Notes: a model not told the origin generated them from the sequence alone. A stretch of 64,000 nucleotides of DNA from Emticicia soli (GCF_037860775.1 NZ_JBBEWC010000001.1:434001-498000); one strand, 5' to 3'. Numbered from the stretch's first letter, positions 1 to 9,453 are shown. Numbers and translations are program-made.

Positions 1-673
1 CCATGATTCCTCTCGTGAAGTTCCCACGGTATGGAATAAAATTAATTGCTTTACTGAAATCAGGCTGTAATGACTTAATGCTTTGGTTGATTTCTTTAAG
101 ATGCTGATGCGTAAAGGCTTTATATATCGAAATATTGTTGTTTCTCCAGCTAAAATGCGTAGTTGCCGAAAGAGATTGTCCTGCGCCCGTGCTACCCGTA
201 ATGGCACTTATATGCACATCTTCGTTCAGAAGCCCCGCTTGTGCCAAAGGCAAAAGCGCAAGTTCTATACTCGTGGCAAAACACCCCGGATTCGCAATTT
301 TATTGGCTGATTTAATCTTGTCTTTTTGTAGCTCAGGCAAACCGTATGTAAAGCCATTGGTTTCGTCACGGAAGTCGGTGCTGAGGTCAATAATTTTTAT
401 GTTTTCCGGAATAGCATTTTCTGCCAGAAACTTTTTTGATTCGTTATGCCCTGAGCATAAAAACAAAACATCTGCTTTACTGAAATCCTGTTCATCGGCA
501 AAAGTAAGGTCTGTTTCGCCCAACAAGTCGCCATGAGTAGCATAAACGGGCTTTCCGGCCTGGCTTTTAGAATTAACAAAAGCGATGTTTGTATTAGGGT
601 GATTCAATAAGATTCTAAGTAATTCTCCTCCTGTATAACCTGCGCCGCCAATGATTCCGATATTAATTTTCAT
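1..673 (-). CDS. argC: N-acetyl-gamma-glutamyl-phosphate reductase, C-terminus cut by window edge
   Basis: ArgC reduces N-acetylglutamyl phosphate to the semialdehyde with NADPH, in cytoplasmic arginine synthesis. The first 224 residues are visible; the family is about 325-350 long, so roughly a third lies outside the window. The frame is open from ATG at 673 to the edge. Residues 6-16 form the dinucleotide-binding loop GIIGGAGYTGG. The family signature NPGCFATS holds the catalytic cysteine at C131. ITGSTGAG (158-165) and the RNNN segment that follow also fit ArgC. No exact promoter match was seen in the short gap to lgt. The identification is firm; the real end is unseen. Confidence 0.95.
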   Translation of the reverse strand, partial: MKINIGIIGGAGYTGGELLRILLNHPNTNIAFVNSKSQAGKPVYATHGDLLGETDLTFADEQDFSKADVLFLCSGHNESKKFLAENAIPENIKIIDLSTDFRDETNGFTYGLPELQKDKIKSANKIANPGCFATSIELALLPLAQAGLLNEDVHISAITGSTGAGQSLSATTHFSWRNNNISIYKAFTHQHLKEINQSIKSLQPDFSKAINFIPYRGNFTRGIM

Positions 674-862
674 AAAAAGACTAAAATTTAAAGCAATGTT
701 ATTCTCTGATAAGCCACTTGCCTACCAGTAATGAATGTTAAAATATTGTTAGAACGATAATATTTTGCCTGATTACCGAGATATGTAGTATAACAACAGA
801 TAGTTTGTAGAAGTTTCTGCCGCAATTTACGAATTTTACGTCTATCTATCGGATAAAACTTA

Positions 863-870
863 TAATTTTG
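863..870 (+). promoter_or_regulatory. Possible -7 element of the lgt promoter
   Basis: TAATTTTG fits the Bacteroidota -7 consensus TAnnTTTG and lies 24 bases before the lgt start. At the expected -33 distance there is only a weak TTTTACG, so this is tentative. Confidence 0.35.
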
Positions 871-893
871 AAAAAAAATCAAACACCTATAAA

Positions 894-1778
894 ATGATAT
901 TTTTAGAAATCCCGTGGAATGTCAATCCGATTATTACAAAATTAGGCGGATTTGAATTACGTTGGTATGGACTATTATTTGCCTCTGGCTTCCTGATTGG
1001 CTACCAGATTATGGCCCATATATTTAAAAAAGAACATAAACCAGAAAAAGACCTGGATGCCCTTTTATTTGTAATGATTATAGCTACTGTAATAGGGGCT
1101 CGCTTTGGCCATTATTTCTTTTATGAATTTGACAGTTTTAAACAAGACCCCGGTAAGTTTCTGATAGATATGATTGTTCCGCCTTATACAGGTCTTGCCA
1201 GCCACGGTGCGGCGATAGGTATTCTTACTGCCATGTTTATCTACGGACGGAAACATAAAGACCAGCCTTTCTTATGGGTAACCGATAGGGTCGTTATAAC
1301 CGTTGCCTTAGGTGGTGCTTTTATCCGCTTAGGAAACCTGATGAACCATGAGATACTTGGTAAACCAAGTAATTTGCCCTGGGCATTTCGCTTCAATACC
1401 TTTACCATGAATGCCGACGGTTCATTAAAAATGACCCCCGAAGCATTTACTCGCCATCCTGCGCAATTATATGAAGCAATTTCTTGCTTCATATTATGTG
1501 GTTTATTGTTTTATTTGTGGAATCGATTTAAAGAAAAAACACCTCACGGCCTTTTGTTAGGTATATTTCTTATCTGGGTATTTACTCTAAGGTTCTTTTA
1601 CGAGTTTTTGAAAGAAAATCAGGAACAATTTGAAGATGCAATGACCTATAATATGGGGCAGATACTGAGTATTCCGGCGGTTTTGTTAGGTATCGGTATT
1701 TTGGTGTATGCCTTTACCAAAGGTAAAAAAGATGCAGAATATTACTCAACACATAAGTTTGAAACCGGGAAGGCTTAA
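894..1778 (+). CDS. lgt: Phosphatidylglycerol--prolipoprotein diacylglyceryl transferase
   Basis: Lgt moves diacylglycerol from phosphatidylglycerol onto the lipobox cysteine of prolipoproteins in the inner membrane, the first step of lipoprotein maturation. The 294 residues match the family length, with several membrane segments. Diagnostic motifs are GLASHGAAIG around residues 100-109 (H104 corresponds to the essential His of E. coli Lgt), RLGNLMNHEILG at 145-156 (the Lgt signature with its essential Arg) and RHPAQLYEA further on. It starts at ATG 894 and reads divergently from argC. A strong hairpin separates it from convergent prfB. Several lipoprotein substrates are encoded elsewhere in the window. 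Confidence 0.96.
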   Translation: MIFLEIPWNVNPIITKLGGFELRWYGLLFASGFLIGYQIMAHIFKKEHKPEKDLDALLFVMIIATVIGARFGHYFFYEFDSFKQDPGKFLIDMIVPPYTGLASHGAAIGILTAMFIYGRKHKDQPFLWVTDRVVITVALGGAFIRLGNLMNHEILGKPSNLPWAFRFNTFTMNADGSLKMTPEAFTRHPAQLYEAISCFILCGLLFYLWNRFKEKTPHGLLLGIFLIWVFTLRFFYEFLKENQEQFEDAMTYNMGQILSIPAVLLGIGILVYAFTKGKKDAEYYSTHKFETGKA

Positions 1779-1793
1779 ACAAGCCAGGTTTAT

Positions 1794-1836
1794 AAAAAGA
1801 ATGGCTCGTAAGATTATCTTACGAGCCATTCTTTTT
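1794..1836. terminator. Bidirectional terminator between lgt and prfB
   Basis: A perfect 20-bp inverted repeat with a 3-base loop (1814-1816). The outer A5/T5 ends give a U-tract on both strands, so it can end lgt and the convergent prfB. Confidence 0.9.
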
Positions 1837-1860
1837 ATAATCTTAGCCGATTTTTTAATA

Positions 1861-2935
1861 TTAGCTCGCCATTAAGAAGCCTTTGATAAAGTCATCAATT
1901 TCTCCATTTAAAACGGCTTCGGTGTTCGATGTCTGAATATTAGTACGATGGTCTTTCACGCGGCGGTCGTCTAATACATAGCTACGAATCTGCGAGCCCC
2001 ACTCAATCTTCATTTTGCCGGCTTCTGTTTCAGCTTTTGCAGCATTACGTTTTTCAACTTCAAGCTGGTAAAGTTTCGATTTCAGCATTTGCATGGCGTG
2101 CTCACGGTTGGCATGCTGGCTGCGCTCTATCTGGCAGGTAATCATGATACCCGTAGGTTTGTGCGTAAGCTGTACTTTGGTTTCCACCTTGTTTACGTTC
2201 TGCCCACCAGCACCACCCGAGCGAGAAGTCTGGATTTCGATGTCGGCGTCTCTTATTTCAATCTCAATTGAGTCATCAACCAATGGATAGGCATAAACAG
2301 ATGCAAACGAGGTATGACGACGTGCATTAGAATCAAAAGGAGATACCCTTACCAAACGATGTACGCCATTTTCTGATTTCAAGAAACCATAAGCCATAGG
2401 GCCTTCAATCTGTAATGAAACCGATTTTACACCAGCTGTGTCTCCATCCTGATAATCAAGTTCTGACACTTTATAGCCTTTTTTATTGGCCCACATCATA
2501 TACATACGCATCAACATACTCGTCCAGTCCTGGCTTTCTGTTCCACCTGCGCCTGCATTTATCTCAAGTACTGCACTAAACTGGTCTTCTTCATTCGAAA
2601 GCATTTTTTTCAGCTCCAGTTCTTCCAGTATTAAATCAAATTTTTTTGCTTCTTCGTCTACTTCCTCTTCAGTAGCTTCGCCCAGCGTATAAAACTCATG
2701 CAAAGTTTCAAGGTCACCAATAGCACTTTCTGCCTTTTCGTAGCCTACTGTCCAGCCTTTCAGGGCACGTACCTGTTTCATTACACTCTCGGCTTTTTCG
2801 GCATCTGTCCAGAACTCAGGTTGAGCCGTCTGGTTTTCGAGGTCGTCTAGTTGTTCTTTCTTACTATCGTAGTCAAAGATACCCCCTTAAAGCCGCTACT
2901 CTGGCTTTTAACTCCTTCAATTGTTCGGTAGTCAT
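1861..2935 (-). CDS. prfB: Peptide chain release factor 2, with programmed +1 frameshift
   Basis: RF2 recognises UGA and UAA and triggers release of the finished peptide. ATG at 2935 opens a short frame of 20 codons ending in CTT TGA; a +1 shift there joins the main frame, giving about 357 residues, normal for RF2. The anticodon-like SPF tripeptide (RVSPFDSNARRHTSF) and the catalytic GGQ (SGGAGGQNVNK) are both present. An ATG at 2781 lies inside the main frame, but starting there would delete the N-terminal domain. Premature termination at the in-frame UGA when RF2 is scarce is the known feedback control of this gene. A good promoter lies upstream at 2998-3030. Confidence 0.96.
2872..2887 (-). 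other. prfB programmed +1 frameshift site
   Basis: The minus strand reads AGGGGGTATCTTTGAC, which contains the Shine-Dalgarno-like AGGGGG, the CTT slip codon and the TGA stop followed by C. This matches the classical RF2 recoding signal, and it is the only way to join the 20-codon start to the main frame. Confidence 0.95.
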
Positions 2936-2997
2936 ATTATTGTTTTAAAAAATATTTACAATTATAAAGGCAACATTACCTTTTCAGAATCAGGGTG

Positions 2998-3030
2998 CAA
3001 AATTAGTCAAATTTATTCATTATCTTCAAA
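2998..3030 (-). promoter_or_regulatory. prfB promoter (Bacteroidota type)
   Basis: On the minus strand TTTG (3030-3027), a 21-base spacer and TAATTTTG (3005-2998) match the -33/-7 consensus. The inferred transcript start gives a leader of about 55 bases before ATG 2935. Confidence 0.65.
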
Positions 3031-3162
3031 GTTGCATCTATATAAAAGCCGAAACATTAAATTTAAAACATCTTTGGCTTTTTTGTGTTATACCTATACT
3101 ATTATAAGAGTATGTTTAATTTTTTGTAAAACCCTAAAATTTTAAGTAAAACCTACGAAATA

Positions 3163-4047
3163 ATGAGTAACTACTCCATACGAGATTTAGAATACCTTTC
3201 AGGTATTAAGGCTCACACCCTCAGAATCTGGGAGCAACGTTATAATATTATCACTCCTAAAAGAACAGATACTAATATACGTATTTATGACGACCAAGAC
3301 TTAAAACTGGTTCTGAATATTGCTTTACTGAAGGAACATGAATATAAGATTTCTGAAATTGCCAAATTCTCGGCCGAAAAGCTCTCGAAAGAAATAATAA
3401 GTATTTCAGAAAAAAAACATGGTTATCCAGACCAGATTCATGCGTTAACTATTGCTATGATAGACCTCGACGAGGCCCAGTTTGAGAAAATAATGGCTAC
3501 TAATACGTTGAAGTTTGGTTTTGAAGATATGATGATTAACATCATTTATCCGTTTCTGAGTCGGATTGGTATTTTATGGGTAACAGGCTCAATTGGCCCT
3601 GCTCAAGAACATTTCATCTCGAATCTTATTCGTCAGAAACTTATTGTGGCTATTGACGGGCAAGTTATGAGACACAACCCGCACTCGAAAAACTTTGTTT
3701 TATACCTACCCGAAGGCGAATTGCACGAGCTTTCGTTATTGTTTGCCAACTATATTTTAAGGGCTCGTAATCATAAGGTAATTTATCTAGGCCAAACCCT
3801 ACCTTTTGACGAATTGGTGTTTGTATGTGAATCGCAAAAACCTGATTATATCTTTACTGCTATCACCTCTACACCGGCAAACGACGAAACACAGGTATAT
3901 GTAAGTAAGCTTGAGAAAAAATTCCCTGATGTTAAAATTCTGCTTACGGGCTATCAGGTAATAGGCCAGGGAATAGAAACCAGACCAGATACTCAAATCA
4001 TTACGCATATTAATAAGTTGATAGAACTTGCTGAGCAGAAAGAATAA
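3163..4047 (+). CDS. MerR-family regulator with cobalamin-binding domain (CarH/LitR-like)
   Basis: A 294-residue predicted transcription factor. Residues 4-70 are a MerR winged helix (the SIRDLEYLSGIKAHTLRIWEQRY region). Residues about 90-165 form the helical bundle that caps B12, and 175-290 a Rossmann-like B12-binding domain. The bundle holds W139 followed after nine residues by E149-H150, the Wx9EH motif that marks adenosylcobalamin photoreceptors of the CarH group. H188 in EGELHEL sits where the lower-axial histidine is expected, although the usual ExHxxG glycine is Ser. In known relatives AdoCbl drives tetramer formation and DNA binding, and light releases it. The target genes are not evident: no carotenoid gene is adjacent. 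It is divergent from prfB. Confidence 0.85.
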   Translation: MSNYSIRDLEYLSGIKAHTLRIWEQRYNIITPKRTDTNIRIYDDQDLKLVLNIALLKEHEYKISEIAKFSAEKLSKEIISISEKKHGYPDQIHALTIAMIDLDEAQFEKIMATNTLKFGFEDMMINIIYPFLSRIGILWVTGSIGPAQEHFISNLIRQKLIVAIDGQVMRHNPHSKNFVLYLPEGELHELSLLFANYILRARNHKVIYLGQTLPFDELVFVCESQKPDYIFTAITSTPANDETQVYVSKLEKKFPDVKILLTGYQVIGQGIETRPDTQIITHINKLIELAEQKE

Positions 4048-4070
4048 ATTTTATTGCTCTTTGCCATACA

Positions 4071-4110
4071 AGCAAAACGCCCCGACCTTTGCAAGTCGGG
4101 GCGTTTTGCT
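4071..4110. terminator. Bidirectional terminator between the MerR gene and secDF
   Basis: A 16-bp perfect stem (4071-4086 with 4095-4110), GC-rich near the 8-base loop and ending in AAAA/TTTT, between convergent genes. Confidence 0.88.
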
Positions 4111-4127
4111 ATATAAATTGTGATATA

Positions 4128-7100
4128 TTAAGCTTTTTTAGATTTTTTAGTTTCAACAACTGCTGGAGTTGCGGCTAATTTCTCTGCATCTTTTTTCATA
4201 TCACGTTGCATACCATCTACTACAATTGGCGTAGCTACGAATAGTGAAGAATAAGTACCTACGATTACACCAATGAACATGGCGAATACGAAACCACGGA
4301 TACTTTCACCACCGAAAATCAATAATACTAAAAGTATCAATAAAGTAGAGAAACCTGTAACGGCGGTTCTACTTAAAGTACTATTTAAGGCATTGTTGAT
4401 TACAGTTGGAATATCTTCTTTCACATCGCGTTTTTCGGATAAATACTCACGAACACGGTCAAATACTACCACGGTATCGTTCATTGAATAACCCATGATT
4501 GTTAGAACTGCACCTACAAAAGCCTGGTCAACATCTAGTGAGAATGGTAAGAAACCACGCAAAATAGAGAATACACCAAGGATAATGAGTACGTCGTGCG
4601 ACAAGGCTACTAATGCACCATAACCAAAAGCAAGTTTACGGAATCGGATATAGATGTAGGCAAATACTAATATTATCGATAATAGTACTGCTTTTACTGC
4701 ACCCCAGATAGCATCGTTGGCAATAGTTGGCCCCACTTTAGATGAGCTTACCAGTTTACCTTTGTTGCCATTAACATTTGCTAATGCCTGAGTTACTTTT
4801 GTTTGAATATCCTTCTCAACTTCTGTATCAGTATTTTCGATTTGGTAAGGAGTAGTAATTTTAACCTGATCGAAACCACCAAAAGTTTTCACCTCAATTG
4901 CTTGTCCTTCGAAAGTTGGTTTTAATGCGCTTTCGATTTCTTCAGTGTTTACTGTTTTCTCAAACTTAGCAATGTAGGTACGGCCACCCAAGAAATCGAC
5001 ACCTAAACCAAAGCCTTTTACTGCAATAGAAATAACCCCTGCAATAATAATAGCACTTGAAATAGTGTAGTAAAGCTTACGTTTAGAAACGAAATCGAAC
5101 TGAGAATCTTTGAAAAGTTTCTCTGACCATCTTGTAGTAAACGAAATCGTTTTTCCTTTGCCAATGTAATATTCGAACAATAATCTCGAAACAAAAATAG
5201 CTGAGAATAATGATGTAAAGATACCAATCAACAATGTAGTTGCAAAACCAAGAATAAGACCAGTACCAAAAGCAAATAATACAATACCGGTAATAAGTGT
5301 TGTTACGTTTGAGTCAATGATTGACGACATGGCATTTTTGAAACCATCTCTTACCGCATCTTTAAAAGTTTTACCAAGCGCCAACTCTTCTTTGATACGC
5401 TCATAAATAAGTACGTTTGCATCAACTGATACCCCTACCGAAAGAACCATACCCGCAATACCCGGAAGCGTAAGTGTTGCACCAAATGATGCCATTACAC
5501 CTAATAGTAAGAATAAGTTTACAATTAGGGCTACGTTAGCAATTACACCCGCTTTGTTGTAATAAATTAATACAAAACCTAAGACAACCAATAAACCTAT
5601 CAATGATGATATAATACCCGCTTGTGCAGCTTCAGAACCTACTGTTGCACCTACGATGTCTTCAGAGATGATGTTTGTTGGTGCTGGTAATTTACCGGCT
5701 TTCAATACGTTTGCCAAGTCTTGTGCTTCTTCTATCGAGAAATTACCCGAAATGCTTGAACGACCACCAGAGATTTCGCTATTTACGTTTGGTGCCGAAT
5801 ATACATAGTTATCAAGAATGATAGCAATCGGGCGACCAATGTTTGCACCTGTAAGGGCTTTCCATTTTCTGGCACCTTCTGCATTCATTTGCATTTCAAC
5901 CGCTGGTTTTCCACGCTCGTCATAATCCTGGTTAGCATTTGTAACCACATCACCTTCGATAGGCGCTTTACCTAAGTCTTTTACAAAATACATATCCACA
6001 ATCTCTTCGTTCACGTTTGTACCGTTAGGACGTGGTTTAATATCAAACACATAGCTTGAATTAGCAGGGAACAAAGCACGAACATCTGAACGATCCATCA
6101 CTTCTCTTACCTTGCCAATATCTTTTGTACGAACAGCTACACCATAACCTGTTGGAATGAAAAGGTTACTGAATGCATTGTTTTGGCGTTGTGCCAAAGA
6201 AGCTGAATCTTTTTTGGTAGAGTCGCCTTTTGCACCACCGCCTGCAAGCTGTGCACTCAAGCTGTTTTTAGATGTATCTGTGCTTGCTGCTGTAGCAGTT
6301 GCAGTAGTATCTTTTTTAGTAGTACCAGTTGTTGCTTTACCTTTTGCATCAATATCCATTTGTAACAAGATACCCGCAAGGCCATCGAACGAAGGCGCAA
6401 TTTCTTGCATTGTGTACACTTCGCAGAACTCAAGTTTTGCGGCACCTGATAATAATTTACGAACACGGTCTGGGTTATCAACACCCGGTAACTCAACCTG
6501 AATACGGTTTGTACCTGATAGTCTTTGTAAGTTAGGGTTAGCTACACCAAATTTATCAACACGTGTCTGGATAATTCTGAAGGCACGGTCAAATGCACCA
6601 TCTACTTCTTTTTTAATGTAGTTGATTACCTGGCTGTCAGAAGACTCCAAGCTTAAAGTACCACGGTTAGAGCTATTTGAGAATACTCTTGCCAGTTTTG
6701 TATCTGAATCAAGTTTTTTGAATTCGTCAGCAAACAAATCAACAAAGTTTGTGTTGTTTGTAAGCGCTCTTTTTTGTGCATTAGCAATAGCCGTAGCAAC
6801 TTTAGGGTCTCTTGAACCACCAGCCAAAGAACGAACGATTTCGGCAGGAGATACCTCAAGAATTACACTCATACCACCTTGTAGGTCAAGACCTAAACCT
6901 AGCTCTTGTCTGGTAAGGTTTTCGGTTGTAGTACCTAAAAACACCGGTTGTTTCCACAAAGAGTCAAGGTATCTTTGTTTTTTTTCTAAATCTACTTTGC
7001 CTGTTTTGGCATCAGTAGCAAACGCGATAGCATCGTTTCGGATGTCGTTTGCTTTCCAGGTACGTAATAAAAAGTAAGCACTCAGGCCTAAAAAAGCCAC

Positions 7101-7133
7101 TAAAAGTGCTATAATTCCACCTCTGTTGTTCAT
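4128..7133 (-). CDS. secDF: Protein translocase subunit SecDF (natural fusion)
   Basis: SecD and SecF use the proton gradient to help pull secreted proteins through SecYEG at the inner membrane. At 1001 residues this is the single-chain fusion usual in Bacteroidota. The SecD half has an N-terminal membrane anchor (9-23), the GLDLQGG motif and a large periplasmic domain with a Thr/Ser/Lys-rich low-complexity insert (TTGTTKKDTT region), then six membrane segments. The SecF half begins near the KLFKDSQFDF segment and has GVDFLGGRTY plus a second six-helix bundle. The Lys-rich tail is cytoplasmic. A 121-residue membrane protein gene lies 99 bases upstream on the same strand and probably shares the transcript. 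Confidence 0.97.
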   Translation of the reverse strand: MNNRGGIIALLVAFLGLSAYFLLRTWKANDIRNDAIAFATDAKTGKVDLEKKQRYLDSLWKQPVFLGTTTENLTRQELGLGLDLQGGMSVILEVSPAEIVRSLAGGSRDPKVATAIANAQKRALTNNTNFVDLFADEFKKLDSDTKLARVFSNSSNRGTLSLESSDSQVINYIKKEVDGAFDRAFRIIQTRVDKFGVANPNLQRLSGTNRIQVELPGVDNPDRVRKLLSGAAKLEFCEVYTMQEIAPSFDGLAGILLQMDIDAKGKATTGTTKKDTTATATAASTDTSKNSLSAQLAGGGAKGDSTKKDSASLAQRQNNAFSNLFIPTGYGVAVRTKDIGKVREVMDRSDVRALFPANSSYVFDIKPRPNGTNVNEEIVDMYFVKDLGKAPIEGDVVTNANQDYDERGKPAVEMQMNAEGARKWKALTGANIGRPIAIILDNYVYSAPNVNSEISGGRSSISGNFSIEEAQDLANVLKAGKLPAPTNIISEDIVGATVGSEAAQAGIISSLIGLLVVLGFVLIYYNKAGVIANVALIVNLFLLLGVMASFGATLTLPGIAGMVLSVGVSVDANVLIYERIKEELALGKTFKDAVRDGFKNAMSSIIDSNVTTLITGIVLFAFGTGLILGFATTLLIGIFTSLFSAIFVSRLLFEYYIGKGKTISFTTRWSEKLFKDSQFDFVSKRKLYYTISSAIIIAGVISIAVKGFGLGVDFLGGRTYIAKFEKTVNTEEIESALKPTFEGQAIEVKTFGGFDQVKITTPYQIENTDTEVEKDIQTKVTQALANVNGNKGKLVSSSKVGPTIANDAIWGAVKAVLLSIILVFAYIYIRFRKLAFGYGALVALSHDVLIILGVFSILRGFLPFSLDVDQAFVGAVLTIMGYSMNDTVVVFDRVREYLSEKRDVKEDIPTVINNALNSTLSRTAVTGFSTLLILLVLLIFGGESIRGFVFAMFIGVIVGTYSSLFVATPIVVDGMQRDMKKDAEKLAATPAVVETKKSKKA

Positions 7134-7232
7134 TATAGGGAATATTTAAGAAATAAAATTGAATTAATGATTGAGTTCATGAAGGGCTCATGAATAAAAA
7201 GAAAGATATACCCTTTTACAGGGGTCAGAAAA

Positions 7233-7598
7233 CTAAGGGGCGTTGGGAGCAATATGGTGCTCGTACAGTTTTTCGAAATAAGATAACCTATAAAGAGGTT
7301 TTGTAATGGTTTTAACCGAAGTTTCAACAATTACATAAATAACCTGCGGAAGCGGTAAAAGAATAGCATAATGGCCAAAATCAAAAGCATGGCTAGGCAC
7401 TACCACCTCTAAAGATACCTCGCTCACAACAGCTTTTTGTTGGGGCTGCTCTTGTTTGTCAGGACTTACTTTTTTAACGGCAACAGGTGCTTCTTCTGAA
7501 TGCTTGTGGTAAATTTGTTTACCCAAAACACTCGTCAGAACCACCATTATGAACATTAAAAGTCCGAATGAACGTGATATGTAGGAGTTTTTACTCAT
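7233..7598 (-). CDS. Small membrane protein of unknown function upstream of secDF
   Basis: I do not recognise a family for this 121-residue protein. It has one hydrophobic segment near residues 11-27 that looks like an uncleaved N-terminal anchor. A Lys/Gln/Glu-rich linker (about 34-55) and a second hydrophobic patch (HYAILLPLPQVIYVIVE, about 76-92) follow. It has its own well-matched promoter at 7608-7640 and lies 99 bases before secDF on the same strand, so it may be co-transcribed. Membrane topology is inferred from hydrophobicity only. Confidence 0.7.
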   Translation of the reverse strand: MSKNSYISRSFGLLMFIMVVLTSVLGKQIYHKHSEEAPVAVKKVSPDKQEQPQQKAVVSEVSLEVVVPSHAFDFGHYAILLPLPQVIYVIVETSVKTITKPLYRLSYFEKLYEHHIAPNAP

Positions 7599-7607
7599 TT
7601 AGGGTTG

Positions 7608-7640
7608 CAAAGCTACAAGATTTTCTCTGAATAAGTCAAA
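7608..7640 (-). promoter_or_regulatory. Promoter of the small membrane protein/secDF transcript
   Basis: The minus strand reads TTTG (7640-7637), 21 bases, TAGCTTTG (7615-7608). Transcription would begin only a few bases before ATG 7598, so the leader is very short. Confidence 0.62.
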
Positions 7641-7673
7641 TTTAGAACCAAAATTTTGAAAACCCTAAAACTA

Positions 7674-7719
7674 AAACGTGCTTTGTTTCAGACGATTATC
7701 GCCGAAACAAAGCACGTTT
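7674..7719 (-). terminator. Terminator downstream of the secreted esterase
   Basis: A 16-bp perfect stem (7674-7689 with 7704-7719) and a 14-base loop. On the minus strand it is followed by TTTTAGTTTTAG, 21 bases beyond the esterase stop. Confidence 0.8.
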
Positions 7720-7740
7720 AGGTGTATTTTCCCTAAAAAA

Positions 7741-9423
7741 TTATTTCAATACAACCACACCCGAAGCCTTCATTTTATCAACTTCCTGGCTAGGGAGTGT
7801 CCAGTCGTTATTAAATCTTCCGCCGGCTACTACATTGTTGATAGTACCTTTGAACAGTACGAAGTCCTGAAATCTGCCTATAACATTCATTGGGGCAGGT
7901 GTATTCTGGCGAGATGCCGCATTCGGATTATCGCTCAGTGTCCACCAAGGTAAGCCCGAATTAACCAGCACATAACGGTTGCCCACAGGAAACACATAAG
8001 CAAGACCATAATCATTAACTGAGGCTTTTAATGATACAGGTAACTTATCGCTGTATTTTTCAATCAGGCTATTGGTTTCTTTTGTACCGAATAAAATCAG
8101 GTTTGAACTTTCAATGTCGCTCGGGCGTACTTCCTTATCGCTCAACAAACGAGGGAATACCATTACCCGACCAATGAAATCACCTCTGTAAACCGACCAT
8201 TCCATCGCTTTTTGTGCTTCGGCGCGTCTTTTAGCTAATTCATCAGCCGATGGGCTTCCGCCTGTGCCATATACATATATGTGTCGGTCGGCAATGGCTT
8301 CCGACATAGGGCCTTCTGCGCCTGCTTTCTTGGCCGATGTTAAAGTATTTAGGGTATTAACTGCCCAAGCATCACCACTTTGGGTAAGCGTAAGCAAAGT
8401 GCCTGCTTCTGCTCTAATCGTTTGCCCGTTAATCACTAGCTCTAATGGCGATTTTGCTTTGAAACTAGGATGATTTGCCAGATTAAGCGTAAAAGTTTTC
8501 AAACCTTTTGTGCTAATCTCTACCCGATTTTTTGTGGTAAACTTTGCATCTATCGAAGCCGTTGTGCCCGGTGTAAACTCGTCTAAAGTTACCCAATAAG
8601 CCTTGTTATGTTTATATTGGCTAGTAGCAAAACGTACACGCTCCGGGTAAGGGTTACGTTTAAACTTGGCAAACCAATCGAAAATAAACTCGTCTTTATA
8701 GGCATTCACCCAACTATCGTGTTTTACTCCCGGATACTCGGTGTATTCTACCTGCGTACCAGCATCTTTCAGGCGTTGTACCCATTTGCGGGTTGAATCT
8801 ACTTTTACAGCAGGGTCAGCATCGCCCTGAAAGAAATATACCGGATAATTAAGCGCATTAGGCACTAATTCAAGCGTACCGCCCGGAGGAGCAGGACAAA
8901 CCGGAGCAATAGCAGCCCATATATCAGGGTAGCTCAGGCCAATCCACATCGTTCCGCCGCCACCCATCGATAAACCTGTGAGATACGTGCGGTTTTCATC
9001 AATCGAAAAGCGTTTTTTTGCATCGGCAAGCATATCCATTACATCTTTCTCTGCTACCCCTTGGTAGCCCATTGTACCTCGTGCAAAAGCACTTATTACA
9101 ATATAATCAACATCTTTCCACTCAGGGAAATAACGGCTTGCTTCTACGTCTGACTCTCCTTCGGCGTTGCTTTTACCAAATACACGGCGCAAAGCCAGCC
9201 TATGGTTAGACCCCGCACCATGTAACATCACTACAAGCGGGTACTTTTTCTTAGGATTATAGTTTTTAGGCAGATACAAGCCATAAGGCTGCTCTGTGTC
9301 ATCGACATCAGAATGAAAAGTAAGTACCTGTGGGCCTGAAGCCAGCTTCTGCCCGAAAGACACCGAACAGAATGCTAAAAAGACAAGCCCTAGCACAATA
9401 GTTTTGTACTGTTTGATTTTCAT
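7741..9423 (-). CDS. Secreted alpha/beta-hydrolase (esterase/peptidase-like)
   Basis: A 560-residue exported hydrolase. A signal peptide runs to about residue 24 (FCSVSFGQ). The alpha/beta-hydrolase fold covers about 45-260, with the oxyanion segment MLHGAGSN, the nucleophile S152 in GLSMGG, an acid in GDADPAVKVDS (D201 or D203) and H235 in PGVKHDSW. This architecture is seen in polysaccharide-linked acyl or feruloyl esterases and PHB-depolymerase-like enzymes. The C-terminal 300 residues form a less recognisable region. The gene lies 30 bases after the sugar dehydrogenase gene on the same strand and is probably co-transcribed. Ester substrates on plant or algal polysaccharide are an inference from context. 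Confidence 0.85.
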   Translation of the reverse strand: MKIKQYKTIVLGLVFLAFCSVSFGQKLASGPQVLTFHSDVDDTEQPYGLYLPKNYNPKKKYPLVVMLHGAGSNHRLALRRVFGKSNAEGESDVEASRYFPEWKDVDYIVISAFARGTMGYQGVAEKDVMDMLADAKKRFSIDENRTYLTGLSMGGGGTMWIGLSYPDIWAAIAPVCPAPPGGTLELVPNALNYPVYFFQGDADPAVKVDSTRKWVQRLKDAGTQVEYTEYPGVKHDSWVNAYKDEFIFDWFAKFKRNPYPERVRFATSQYKHNKAYWVTLDEFTPGTTASIDAKFTTKNRVEISTKGLKTFTLNLANHPSFKAKSPLELVINGQTIRAEAGTLLTLTQSGDAWAVNTLNTLTSAKKAGAEGPMSEAIADRHIYVYGTGGSPSADELAKRRAEAQKAMEWSVYRGDFIGRVMVFPRLLSDKEVRPSDIESSNLILFGTKETNSLIEKYSDKLPVSLKASVNDYGLAYVFPVGNRYVLVNSGLPWWTLSDNPNAASRQNTPAPMNVIGRFQDFVLFKGTINNVVAGGRFNNDWTLPSQEVDKMKASGVVVLK

Positions 9424-9453
9424 AATATTAGTAGGTTAAATAGTTGAAATAGG

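Noticed and set aside
688..882. 64-residue minus-strand frame upstream of argC
   Set aside because: It would occupy the argC/lgt promoter region and its sequence is random, Tyr/Lys-rich.
2921..3145. 74-residue plus-strand frame between prfB and the MerR gene
   Set aside because: It overlaps the prfB promoter and start and lacks any recognisable feature.
6622..7077. 151-residue open frame on the plus strand opposite secDF
   Set aside because: It lies wholly antisense to the conserved SecD half, has no recognisable domain and is low-complexity Ser/Leu-rich as expected of a shadow frame.
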